A stretch of 64,000 bases of DNA from Candidatus Eiseniibacteriota bacterium. GTDB taxonomy: Bacteria; Eisenbacteria; RBG-16-71-46. The notes beneath the pieces were generated by a model. The model saw nothing but the letters and a program-made list of their open reading frames with translations, ran no database searches and had not been told where the DNA came from. The position numbers and the translations under genes are program-made. Location: contig JADJLL010000010.1 in assembly GCA_016710095.1 (NCBI GenBank), forward strand, positions 1 through 64,000. The letters are read 5' to 3'. Of the stretch, positions 54,847-63,325 are shown in pieces. Every line of letters begins with the position of its first letter. Positions within the stretch are counted from its first letter, which is position 1.

Positions 54847-55480
54847 GTGACGGGAACGGCCCGGCTGCTGCCCGTGATGCTCGAGGGCGCGGCGGGCCCG
54901 ATCGAGGCGCTGCTGCAGGAGCGTGACGAGCACGACCACACGCTGGTCGCGGTCGTCTGCCATCCGCATCCGCTCTACGGCGGCACCATGCACAACAAGG
55001 TCGCGCACCGCGTGGCGTCCACGCTGCACGGTCTCGGCGCCGCGGTGCTGCGGTTCAACTTCCGCGGTGTGGGCAAGAGCGCGGGCGTGTTCGACCGGGG
55101 CGAGGGCGAGCTGGCCGACGCGCGCATCGCGCTGGGCTTCCTGCGCGAGCGCTATCCGGACGCGCGGCGCTGGGCCGCCGGGTTCTCGTTCGGCTCGTGG
55201 GTGGCGTCGCGGCTGGCCGCGAGCGAGCCCGACATCGAGCGCCTGATCCTGATCGCGCCGCCCGTCCACACGCAGACCTTCGAGGAGATGAAGACGCTGC
55301 CGACCCCGAAGCTGGTGGTGCAGGGGACGGCCGACGACGTCTGCAAGCCGGAGAACCTGGCGCGCGTCTATCCGACCTGGGCGGAGCCCAAGCGGCTGCA
55401 AGGTCGAAGGCGCACGCACTTCTTTCGACAAGCAGTTGGCGAAGTTGGCGAAGCGATGCTCGAAGGGATCCGCGAGGGAT
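54847..55480 (+). CDS. alpha/beta hydrolase (COG2945-like), frameshifted near the C-terminus
   Basis: About 210-residue alpha/beta hydrolase without a signal peptide. AVVCHPHPLYGGTMHNKVAH, VLRFNFRGVGKSAG and FDRGEGELADA are the signature of the COG2945 group. The nucleophile Ser lies in GFSFGSWVA, and the acid in LVVQGTADDVC. The frame becomes unreliable from 55400: reading on gives RRRTHFFRQAVGEVGEAMLE, while shifted frames give KVEGA and FDKQLAKLAK, the expected His-bearing end. GTG 54847 is used; TTG 54826, overlapping the upstream stop, is equally possible. The real stop cannot be fixed. The following 240 bases up to macA show no gene. Confidence 0.8.
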
Positions 55481-55723
55481 TCGCCTGCCCCGGTGGCCCA
55501 GGGTACCTCCGGCCCGGCGGGGCGGGAGCCGTGGCGTCGGCGGGTTCGCGTCGCGCTCGTGCCCGCACCGGGTGCGCTCGTCGTCGCGAAGCCGCGCCGG
55601 AGGGACCCGGCGGCTACATTCGTTCGTCCATACCCCTCGCAGGCAGTCGTGCTTCATCCCCACATCCCCGGAGCGACTCCCGGCGCGCGTCGCCCATAGC
55701 CGGTCATGTTCGAAGGAGAAGTC

Positions 55724-57400
55724 GTGAATCGATCCCGCTGGATCGCCGTCGCCTTGGTTGCCGTGGTCGGCTGGGCGGTGGCTGGTTCCTGAAGGGCCGC
55801 GGCAAGAAGGAGCGCCCAAGTACCGCACCGCCGCGGTCGAACGGGGTTCGCTCGCGGCGTCGGTGTCCGCGACCGGCAGCGTGCGCCCCGTGATGCAGGT
55901 CGAAGTCGGCAGCCAGGGTGAGCGGCACGCCTGGACAAGCTCTACGTGGACTACAACTCGCACGTGAAGGCCGGGCAGGTCCTCGGCCAGCTCGAGCCCA
56001 GCGTCTTCCGCGCGCGTTACGCGCAGTCGGAAGCCGCGGTCGCCCGCGCCGAGGCCGCGCTGAAGGACGCGAACCGCCAGTACGCGCGCGCCAAGGAACT
56101 CGTGCGCGACGACTTCGTGTCGCAGGCCGACGTGGACGCCGCCGAAGTGCAGGTGGACCAGCGCAAGGCCGACGTGAAGCAGGCGAAGGCGCAGCTCGAC
56201 GCGTCGCAGGCCGACCTCGACCACACGACGATCCGCTCGCCGATCGACGGCGTCGTGATCGCGCGTTCGATCGACGTGGGCCAGACGGTCGCCGCGAGCC
56301 TTTCGGCGCCGAAGCTCTTCGTGATCGCGAACGACCTGCGGCAGATGCAGGTCGAGACCAAGATCGACGAAGCGGACATCGGCCGCATTCGTCCGGGCCT
56401 GCCCGTGACGTTCAGCGTGGACGCGTTCCCGGACGAGACGTTCGAGGGCAAGGTCACGCAGGTGCGGCTCGAGCCGATCACCGAGCAGAACGTGGTCACG
56501 TACACGACCGTGATCGCGACGCGCAACGACAACCTCTCGCTGCGCCCGGGCATGACGGCGAACGTGACCGTGCTGGTCGAGAGCCGCGAGAACGTGATGA
56601 AGGTGCCGAACTCGGCGCTGCGGTTCCGACCGGGCATGAACGGTGCGGGCGGCCCCGGCGGCATGGGCGGGCGCGGCGGCACGGGTGGCGCCGGCGGCTC
56701 GGGCGGTTCGGGCGGCATGGGCGGCATGCGGCGCAGCTTCGCGGCGCTCGTGTCGAAGATCGTGCCCGCGGCGTTCGCGCAGGACGGTCCGTCGGCGGCC
56801 GATCGCGAGCGGTTCGCGAACGATCCCTACGTGCAGCAGATCCGCGAGAAGATCCGCAGCGGCGAACTGACGCGCGATGAAGGGCGCGAAATGATCCGCA
56901 AGCACTTCGAATCGCAGGGCGTCTCGATGCCGCAGCGCGGTGGCAACGGCGGCGGCCCGGGCGCGCCGGGCGGCCCCGGTGCGATGCGCGGCGAAGGCGG
57001 TGCGCGCGGACCCGGAGGCGCGGGTGGCCCCGGCATGCGCGGACCGGGTGGCGCGGGTGGCCCCGGCATGCGCGGCGCCGGAGGCGCCGGAGCTCCCAAC
57101 GACAGCGCGTCCGGCATGCGTGGTGGACGCGGCGGTTGGGGCGGCAAGGGCAAGGGCGCCAAGCCCGGCACCGTGTACATCCTGCAGGGCGGCAAGCCGA
57201 CGCCGGTGATGGTCGTCACGGGCATCACCGACGGCAGCATGACCGAGATCAAGTCCGACAAGCTCAAGCCCGGCGACCTCGTCGTCACCGGACTCGAGAT
57301 CGCGATGCCGAAGAGCTCGGGACTCACGCCTCCTCCGGGCATGGGCGGTCCGCAGTTCGGCCGACCCGGCGGTGGTGGCAGCAGCGGCGGGCGTCGCTGA
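55724..57400 (+). CDS. macA: MacA-like efflux adaptor (HlyD family) with glycine-rich insert, frame-disrupted at the N-terminus
   Basis: Periplasmic adaptor of a MacAB-type ABC exporter. GTG at 55724 follows AAGGAG and opens a membrane helix (RWIAVALVAVVGWAVAG). The frame then breaks at about 55785, about 55840 and about 55915-55935, where KYRTAAVERGSLAASVSATG, EVGSQ and LDKLYVDYNSHVKAGQVLGQ must be joined. From 55946 it is continuous: a coiled-coil hairpin (ARAEAALKDANRQYARAKEL), the lipoyl half HTTIRSPIDGVVIARSIDVG and barrel domain LFVIANDLRQMQVETKIDEA. A Gly/Met/Arg-rich insertion of about 170 residues (56640-57160) splits the membrane-proximal region, after which GTVYILQGGKPTPVMVVTG continues the normal fold. 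The stop overlaps the permease start (TGATG). Confidence 0.85.
56640..57160 (+). repeat. glycine-rich low-complexity coding segments inside macA
   Basis: Two Gly-rich stretches (56640-56730 and 56937-57160) flank a charged helical piece (SAADRERFANDPYVQQIREK). The second has near-repeats GGAGGPGMRG and GPGGAGGPGM. The DNA shows direct repetition of GGCGCGGGTGGCCCCGGCAT. Confidence 0.75.
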
Positions 57401-58617
57401 TGGGCTTCATGACGCTGCTCGAGATCGGGCTCCAGGCGCTCACGCGCAATCTCATGCGCTCGGCGCTCACGGTGCTCGGCATCGTGATCGGCGTGGCCGC
57501 GGTGATCGCGACGCTCGCGATCGGCCAGGGCGCGCGTGAGGCGGTGCAGGCGCAGATCCGCACGCTCGGCGCGAACGTGATGACGGTCATGCCGGGCACG
57601 GTCACCGCCGGTGGCGCGCGCATGGGCATGGGCGGCATCACCACGATGACGCCGGAAGACGCCGAAGCGATCACGAAGGAATGCCCCGCGATCGTCGCCG
57701 TCTCGCCCAGCGTGCGGCGCGGCGCGCAGATCGTGTACGGCAACCAGAACTGGGGCACGACCGTCCAGGGCGTGGCGCCGGCGTACCTCGACATCCGCCA
57801 GTGGCCGATCGAGAACGGCGCGATGTTCACGGACTCCGACGTGCGCGGCACCGCGAAGGTGTGCGTGCTCGGCTCCAAGGTGCGCGACCAGCTGTTCGGT
57901 ACCGAGGACCCGGTCGGGCAGACCATTCGCATCAAGGACATGCCCTTCAAGGTCGTCGGTGTGCTGATCTACAAGGGCGGGCAGGGCATGGGCGGCGACC
58001 AGGACGACGTCGTGCTCATTCCGTGGACGACCGCGCAGCGCAAGCTGCTCGGCATCACGCACCTTCAAGGCATCAACGTGTCGGCGGCGAGCCAGGCGCA
58101 GGTGACGCAGGCGCAGGACCAGATCACGCAGCTGCTGCGCCAGCGCCACAAGATCCGCGAAGGCGACAACGACGACTTCTTCATCTTCACGCAGCTCGAC
58201 ATCGCGAGCACGGCGGAGTCGACGAGCAAGGTGATGACGACGCTGCTCGCGAGCATCGCCGCCGTGTCGCTGCTGGTCGGCGGCATCGGGATCATGAACA
58301 TCATGCTCGTGTCGGTGACCGAACGTACGCGCGAGATCGGCATTCGCCGCGCGCTCGGCGCACGCCGGCACGACGTGCTCGTGCAGTTCCTGGTCGAGGC
58401 GACGTTCCTGTCGCTCGCCGGCGGCGCGATCGGCGCCGCGATCGGCGTGGGCACGGCCAAGGCGATCACGAACATCGCGCGCTGGCCCACGGCCGTGCAG
58501 CCCGAGGTCGTACTGCTCGCGCTCGGCTTCGCCTCGCTCGTCGGCGTGTTCTTCGGGTTCTACCCGGCGAAGCGCGCGGCGGACCTCGACGTGATCGAGT
58601 CGCTGCGGTACGAGTGA
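57400..58617 (+). CDS. MacB-type FtsX-domain ABC permease without ATPase domain
   Basis: 405-residue permease. MTLLEIGLQALTRNLMRSAL and VLGIVIGVAAVIATLAIGQG form helix 1. A MacB periplasmic domain of about 220 residues follows, then the FtsX core (LLVGGIGIMNIMLVSVTERT, EIGIRRALGARRHDVLVQFL) and two last helices ending GFYPAKRAADLDVIESLRYE. This is the C-terminal half of E. coli MacB. The ATPase half is neither fused nor encoded between macA and this gene, as it is in many three-gene systems, so it must be encoded elsewhere. ATG overlaps the macA stop. Confidence 0.93.
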   Translation: MGFMTLLEIGLQALTRNLMRSALTVLGIVIGVAAVIATLAIGQGAREAVQAQIRTLGANVMTVMPGTVTAGGARMGMGGITTMTPEDAEAITKECPAIVAVSPSVRRGAQIVYGNQNWGTTVQGVAPAYLDIRQWPIENGAMFTDSDVRGTAKVCVLGSKVRDQLFGTEDPVGQTIRIKDMPFKVVGVLIYKGGQGMGGDQDDVVLIPWTTAQRKLLGITHLQGINVSAASQAQVTQAQDQITQLLRQRHKIREGDNDDFFIFTQLDIASTAESTSKVMTTLLASIAAVSLLVGGIGIMNIMLVSVTERTREIGIRRALGARRHDVLVQFLVEATFLSLAGGAIGAAIGVGTAKAITNIARWPTAVQPEVVLLALGFASLVGVFFGFYPAKRAADLDVIESLRYE

Positions 58618-58639
58618 CGAAAGCTGGCGGAAAATGAGA

Positions 58640-58680
58640 TCGGCCCGGACGCAGGTGAGCGTCCGGGCCGATGTCGTTTT
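58640..58680 (+). terminator. Rho-independent terminator after the macA-permease operon
   Basis: Perfect 14-bp stem ATCGGCCCGGACGC/GCGTCCGGGCCGAT with an AGGTGA loop (58640-58673), followed by GTCGTTTT. Confidence 0.9.
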
Positions 58681-58692
58681 CGCGGGTGAGCG

Positions 58693-59211
58693 CTACTCGT
58701 CCCCCGCAGGCTCCAGGTTGATCTCGATCAGCGCGCCCTCGGGATCGAAGACGACCTCGCAGAGCACGTTTCCGTTCACGTAGCGCAGGCTCCGTTCCCA
58801 GACATGGCCGCTCTCGTCGTCCTTCTCTTCGGCGCGCGCGGTCGGCTCGCCGAACAGCGTGACGATCTCGGCCTCGGTCGTCTCGGGCGGCAGCACGTGA
58901 CGGTGGCCGCGCACGCGGAAGATGCCCGCGAACGCGTCGTGCTTCCCGCCGGGCGAGCCGGTCAGCAGCAGCGTGATCGAGGCGAGCTTGCCGTTGTCCG
59001 ACATGAGCGCGAGTCCGAGCGCGTTGTAGCCGAACACGCCCGCGCACGCTTCGCCCGCGGAGTCGGCGGGGCCGAGGAAGGAAAGCCGCTCGACGTCGTC
59101 GCCGAGCTCGACGCCGGACAGCGAGCCCTTCACCACGTCCACTTCGAGGTTAGGCGAGGGTGTCTTCTCCCATCGCGACGTGGGGTAGGGCACGCGGAAC
59201 GCATGGATCAT
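58693..59211 (-). CDS. hypothetical protein
   Basis: 172-residue protein from ATG 59211 (MIHAFRVPYPTSRW); a GTG at 59238 would add nine residues. I do not recognise a family. It has a duplicated look: LEVDVVKGSLSGVELGDDVE with LGPADS, and later VTLFGEPTARAEEKDDES with VVFDPEGALIEINLEP, which resembles the two halves of small periplasmic domains tracking a ligand. No signal peptide is visible. It lies 62 bases downstream of the metalloprotease-like gene on the same strand and may share its transcript. Confidence 0.65.
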   Translation of the reverse strand: MIHAFRVPYPTSRWEKTPSPNLEVDVVKGSLSGVELGDDVERLSFLGPADSAGEACAGVFGYNALGLALMSDNGKLASITLLLTGSPGGKHDAFAGIFRVRGHRHVLPPETTEAEIVTLFGEPTARAEEKDDESGHVWERSLRYVNGNVLCEVVFDPEGALIEINLEPAGDE

Positions 59212-59273
59212 CCACTCGGGCAGCGAACGAGCGAGCACGACGAACTCCGTGTTCGGGAAGAGAGTGCGGCGCG

Positions 59274-61973
59274 CTACCGAATCAGCACGACGCGCGACGT
59301 GCCCAGCATATGGCCGTCGACGCTCACGCGCGAGAAGTAGAGCCCGGGCGCCGCGGCGCTCGGCGCGCGCGAAGCGAGCTCGAGCCGGCCGGCTTCGGCC
59401 GTGCCGTCGTGGAGCGTCGCGATCACGCGGCCCTGCACGTCGTGCAGCGTCCAGCGCACGTGCGCCGCGCGCGGCAGCGCGAGCGGCAGGCGCAACTCGC
59501 CGCGCGTCGGCGACGGCCACGGCGCGCCGCACGCGAGCGTCCCCGATGCGGGAGTCGTCGTGCCGAGCACCGCCTCGTCTGGCCAGTGCACGCGCACGCG
59601 GTCGATCCACCAGCCGCCGCCGCCCACGAAGTCGTCGGCGACCATCCGCAGCCGCAGCTTCGCGGGGCCGGGCGCGTATGCCGAAAGGTCGAGCGTGCGC
59701 GTCGTCCATGCGTTCGACGAGCCGCTCCAGCACGCGCTCGAGCGCGAGAACGGCATGCCCCCGCCGGCCATGACGTGCGAATAGCCGGGCGTCGGCTCGA
59801 CGGGCGTCCACGTGCTGCCGAGCAGCACTTCGAGTCGCGCCGCGTCCCAGGCGCGCGTCGCGTCGTACGACTCGAGGTCGTGCCACTCGTCGAAGCTCAG
59901 CGTCACGCCCGGGCCGGGGTCGTAGATCCACGGCAGGTAGAGCGCGGCGTCGGTGCGCGGGTCGTATGCGGCGCCGTCGTGCCGGCCGCTGTGCCACGCG
60001 GTGCCACCCGCGGGGTGCGACCGCAACGTGTCCAGTGCCCACGACTCGCGCCACGAGAAGCTCACGTTCTGCCGGAACCAGTTCGAAGTGTTCTCGAAGT
60101 CCTCGATCCAGTCGTGCGTCACGCGCAGCGTGTCGAACGCGGCGTTCGAGAAGCCGCGATTGCCCGCGAACGCGCGGTCCTTCGCGACGAAGCGATAGGC
60201 GACGCGGTCGCCGATGTTCCACGCGCCGCTGCCGATCGCGACCGTGAACGAGTCGCCGCCGGCCGTGACGGCGTTCACGCGCACGGGCGCGCCGCCGTTC
60301 ACGCTCACCTCGCACCACACGGAGTCGAGCCCGAGGTTTTCGGTCACGCGCGCGAGCAGCGCGACGGGCAGGCGGTCGCGCGAGCAGGCGTTGATGCGCG
60401 TGTGCCGCACGAGCGGAGGGGTGACGTCGGGGCCGATGCGCAACACCGCCGGATCGGCGGGCCCGAGCGCGGGCCATTGCGCGGCGAGCTGTCCGCCGCC
60501 CGCGGTGGCCGACAGCCACCACTGCACGACGCCCGTACCGGGCGAGGGGAGCGTGACCGCGAACGTGTCGGGCGGCGTGGCGAGCGAGAGCGGCGCGTCG
60601 ATCCACGCGCCGGACTCGCCACTGCGCCAGTGCAGCATCACCGCGCCGGCGTCGGTCGCGAGCGCCAGTCCGCCGTTCTTCACGCCGACGGCCGCGCGGA
60701 ACGTGACGGGCAGCGCGTCTTCGCGGTCGGGCACCGGCAGCGGCGCGATCGCGAGCGTGCCGGGGCGCGAGTCGAGCGTGACGTCCACGCTGCCGCGGCC
60801 CTCGGTGCCCTCCGCGATCGTGAGCGGGAAGCGCTGGCGGATGTTCTCGAGCTCGGCGAGGTCGGCGCTCGTCGCGTCCACGCCGCGCGGAGTGAGGAGC
60901 ACGAAGCCGACGCGCCAGTGCCGCGTCGCCACGGTGCCGTCGGGCACGCGCGGACCGTTCTCGCGCTCGATGTCGTCCACCTTCCAGAACGTCGCACGGC
61001 CGTCGCAGCCGACGCCGACCGCGGGAATGCTGATCGGGATGTACGTGCCGGGCGGGTTGAAGTCGGTGGGCGCGTTGACGACGAACACCGAGTCCATCTC
61101 GGCGCGCGTGCGCAGTCCCATGAGGTACTGGTCGAGCCGGCCGAAGCGCGAGCTGGCGTCGTCGGTGACGAACGTGTCGGGACCGACCTGCGCCCAGCCG
61201 CAACCTTCCATGAACGAGCCGTCCACGTCGGCGAAGAAGCCCCAGTGCTGCCAGTCGCGCCCGAGCAGCGCGTCGGACGATGTGCCCGCGGAGTCCACGA
61301 ACGTGTACGCGAGCCAGCGGTGCGCGAACTCGTGCGCGAGCACGTCCATGGTGGTGAACGTGTCGCCGCCGCCGCCGAGGCTCGCGTCCACGTCGGCGGG
61401 GTAGCGGTGCAGGCCGTTCATCGTGAGCACCTGCTGCAGCCGCGCGGGGCTGCCGAACACGGCGCCGACGTCGTAGAGGTTGAGCCCGATGCCCTGCGTG
61501 TCGTTGCGCAGCAGCCACGCGGCGGCGAGCGCGCCCGGCGAGCCGAGCCACTGCGACTGGCCGGTCGACAGATAGACGGCGAGCTGGTCGTAGTCGTCGC
61601 CGTGCGTGCGATAGAACGCGCGCGTCACTGCGGCGATGTCGAGCAGCGGCTGCCCGCCGGCGTTCGTGTAGAAGAACGTGCCGTCGTCCTCGAGCACCGC
61701 GATGTTCCCGGCGTCGCGCGAATACGTGACCGCGAGCGGTTCGATCGTGGCGCGCGCGATCGCGTCGTCGAGCAGCGCGGGCAGCTGGTCGATGCGTGTG
61801 GCGCAGGCGGTGGGCGTGGCGCTCGCGGCGGCGGCGCTGGTGCTCGTGCGCGTCGCATCGGACGGCGCGAGCGGCGAGAGCGGCGCGCGATCGCGTGGCG
61901 TGGGCCACGGCGAAGCGAGCGCGGCGGCCGCGGACAGCAGGGCGGCGATGAGCACGGCGAGCGGGGTGCGCAT
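59274..61973 (-). CDS. secreted HExxH metalloprotease-like protein with T9SS/FlgD-like C-terminal domain
   Basis: 899-residue exported protein. The signal peptide is MRTPLAVLIAALLSAAAALA. Residues 60-330 carry a zinc-protease-like motif in TMDVLAHEFAHRWLAYTFV (HEFAH, gluzincin/metzincin type), with a downstream FMEGCGWAQVG that could supply a third ligand. The middle has Ig-like/FN3-like beta domains (PPLVRHTRINACSRDRLPVA) and a carbohydrate-binding or jelly-roll region (WIEDFENTSNWFRQNVSFSW...LRLRMVADDFVGGGGWWIDR), as seen in M6-type proteases. The last 80 residues (GAPWPSPTRGELRLPLAL...AAPGLYFSRVSVDGHMLGTSR) form a FlgD-like secretion domain. Probably surface-bound or secreted. The substrate is unknown. 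Confidence 0.82.
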   Translation of the reverse strand: MRTPLAVLIAALLSAAAALASPWPTPRDRAPLSPLAPSDATRTSTSAAAASATPTACATRIDQLPALLDDAIARATIEPLAVTYSRDAGNIAVLEDDGTFFYTNAGGQPLLDIAAVTRAFYRTHGDDYDQLAVYLSTGQSQWLGSPGALAAAWLLRNDTQGIGLNLYDVGAVFGSPARLQQVLTMNGLHRYPADVDASLGGGGDTFTTMDVLAHEFAHRWLAYTFVDSAGTSSDALLGRDWQHWGFFADVDGSFMEGCGWAQVGPDTFVTDDASSRFGRLDQYLMGLRTRAEMDSVFVVNAPTDFNPPGTYIPISIPAVGVGCDGRATFWKVDDIERENGPRVPDGTVATRHWRVGFVLLTPRGVDATSADLAELENIRQRFPLTIAEGTEGRGSVDVTLDSRPGTLAIAPLPVPDREDALPVTFRAAVGVKNGGLALATDAGAVMLHWRSGESGAWIDAPLSLATPPDTFAVTLPSPGTGVVQWWLSATAGGGQLAAQWPALGPADPAVLRIGPDVTPPLVRHTRINACSRDRLPVALLARVTENLGLDSVWCEVSVNGGAPVRVNAVTAGGDSFTVAIGSGAWNIGDRVAYRFVAKDRAFAGNRGFSNAAFDTLRVTHDWIEDFENTSNWFRQNVSFSWRESWALDTLRSHPAGGTAWHSGRHDGAAYDPRTDAALYLPWIYDPGPGVTLSFDEWHDLESYDATRAWDAARLEVLLGSTWTPVEPTPGYSHVMAGGGMPFSRSSACWSGSSNAWTTRTLDLSAYAPGPAKLRLRMVADDFVGGGGWWIDRVRVHWPDEAVLGTTTPASGTLACGAPWPSPTRGELRLPLALPRAAHVRWTLHDVQGRVIATLHDGTAEAGRLELASRAPSAAAPGLYFSRVSVDGHMLGTSRVVLIR

Positions 61974-62270
61974 GGGCGGGAGTCTAGCGTGCGGGTGCGG
62001 GTCGGTGGGGGCGAGAAAGTGGGGCGGGCGCGAAGAAAGTGTTTGACGGATTTCGCGGGGCTTTTCGCTGCGAATCGAGAGCGTCCGGCCGGCGCGTGCG
62101 GTATCGCGCGAGGATCGCGCGGGTGCGCGCCGCACGCGGCGTCGCTCGCGAGTTGTCGTCGCGGACGGCGTTGTCGCGTGTCCGCGCGAATGCGGCGGTC
62201 GAAAACGCGCGTGATACAAAGAGCGCGACGCCCCGCGTGAAGTGAACGCGCCCCCGCGGTACATGCACAC
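61974..62270. other. divergent promoter region between protease and HNH genes
   Basis: 297 bases with no supported gene. It must contain promoters for both the protease-like gene (leftward) and the HNH gene (rightward). A TGATACAAAG segment near 62211 is a possible -10 region for the HNH gene, but no matching -35 is convincing. Confidence 0.35.
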
Positions 62271-63308
62271 ATGTCGCACGCCTCGCTGTCGCAACTGTCC
62301 GACGCCGCGCTGATCGAGAGCGCGCAGGTCGCCGTCCGTCGCGAACACTCCTGCACCGCCGAAGTCGTCGCGCACATCGCCGAGGTCGGCGCGCGCAAGC
62401 TGCACCTGCGGGCGGGGTACTCGTCGCTGCGCGACTGGTGCATCGCGAAACTCGGGCTTTCCGAAGACGCCGCCTACAAGCGCATCCAGGCCGCGCGCGC
62501 TTCGCGCCGAGTGCCGCGCGTGCTGCCGATGCTCGAGCGCGGCGAGCTGTCGCTGAGCGCGCTCGTCACGCTCGCGCCCGTGCTGACTCCGAGCAACGCG
62601 CGCGCGCTGCTCGAAGGCGCGTCCGGCCGCACCAAGCTCGAAGTGCAGCAGCTCGTCGCCGAGCATTGCCCGCAACCGGACCTGCCGACCGTCGTCGCCA
62701 CGAGTGATTCGACGGAGCCACTGGTTCCGGAACCAGTAGTCCCATCCGAACCGCAGTTGGAGCTGCTCCCGACGGAACCAGTTTCGCCGACGCCGATCGC
62801 GACGACGACGACGACGATCACTGCGATCGTTCCGCGCTCCCGCACGCTGCCGCTCTCGCCCGGCCGCATCGCCTGGCAGACGACCGTCGACCGCGAGACG
62901 CATGCGCTGTTCGAGGAGTTGAAAGCGCTGCTCGCGCACGTCGTCCCGACCGGCGACATGGCGAGCGTGCTCAAGCGCGCGCTGCAGGTCGCGGTCGAGC
63001 AGGAGAAGAAGCGCAAGTTCGCGACCGGCGTGAAGTGCCGCTCGCAGCGCACCGACGCTCCGACCCGCGCGATCCCGGACGCGATCCGGCAGCAGGTGCT
63101 CGCGCGCGACGGCGCCGCGTGCACGTTCGTCGGCGCCGACGGCAAGCGCTGCGGCTCCACTTGGCGGCTCGAGCTCGATCACGTCATCCCCGTCGCGCTG
63201 GGCGGCGAGACGAGCGTCGAGAACCTTCGCGTGCTCTGTCGCGCGCACAACCAGTTCGAAGCGGAGCGCGTGCTGGGGGGCATGGCCGAGAGCAGGACGG
63301 CGACGTGA
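62271..63308 (+). CDS. HNH endonuclease domain protein
   Basis: 345-residue protein. The N-terminal 130 residues are helical (LHLRAGYSSLRDWCIAKLGLS, AYKRIQAARASRRVPRVLPM) and resemble the DUF222-like region that commonly precedes HNH domains. A Pro/Thr-rich linker (about 140-195) includes eight consecutive threonines or near. A second helical part follows (MASVLKRALQVAVEQEKKRK). The C-terminal HNH fold is RLELDHVIPVALGGETSVEN with LRVLCRAHNQFEAERVLG, and two cysteines (ACTF, RCGSTW). The catalytic His is in LDHVIP. Function may be homing-like or genome defence. No toxin-antitoxin or intron is visible nearby. Confidence 0.87.
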   Translation: MSHASLSQLSDAALIESAQVAVRREHSCTAEVVAHIAEVGARKLHLRAGYSSLRDWCIAKLGLSEDAAYKRIQAARASRRVPRVLPMLERGELSLSALVTLAPVLTPSNARALLEGASGRTKLEVQQLVAEHCPQPDLPTVVATSDSTEPLVPEPVVPSEPQLELLPTEPVSPTPIATTTTTITAIVPRSRTLPLSPGRIAWQTTVDRETHALFEELKALLAHVVPTGDMASVLKRALQVAVEQEKKRKFATGVKCRSQRTDAPTRAIPDAIRQQVLARDGAACTFVGADGKRCGSTWRLELDHVIPVALGGETSVENLRVLCRAHNQFEAERVLGGMAESRTAT

Positions 63309-63325
63309 GCGCCGCAATGAAGAGC

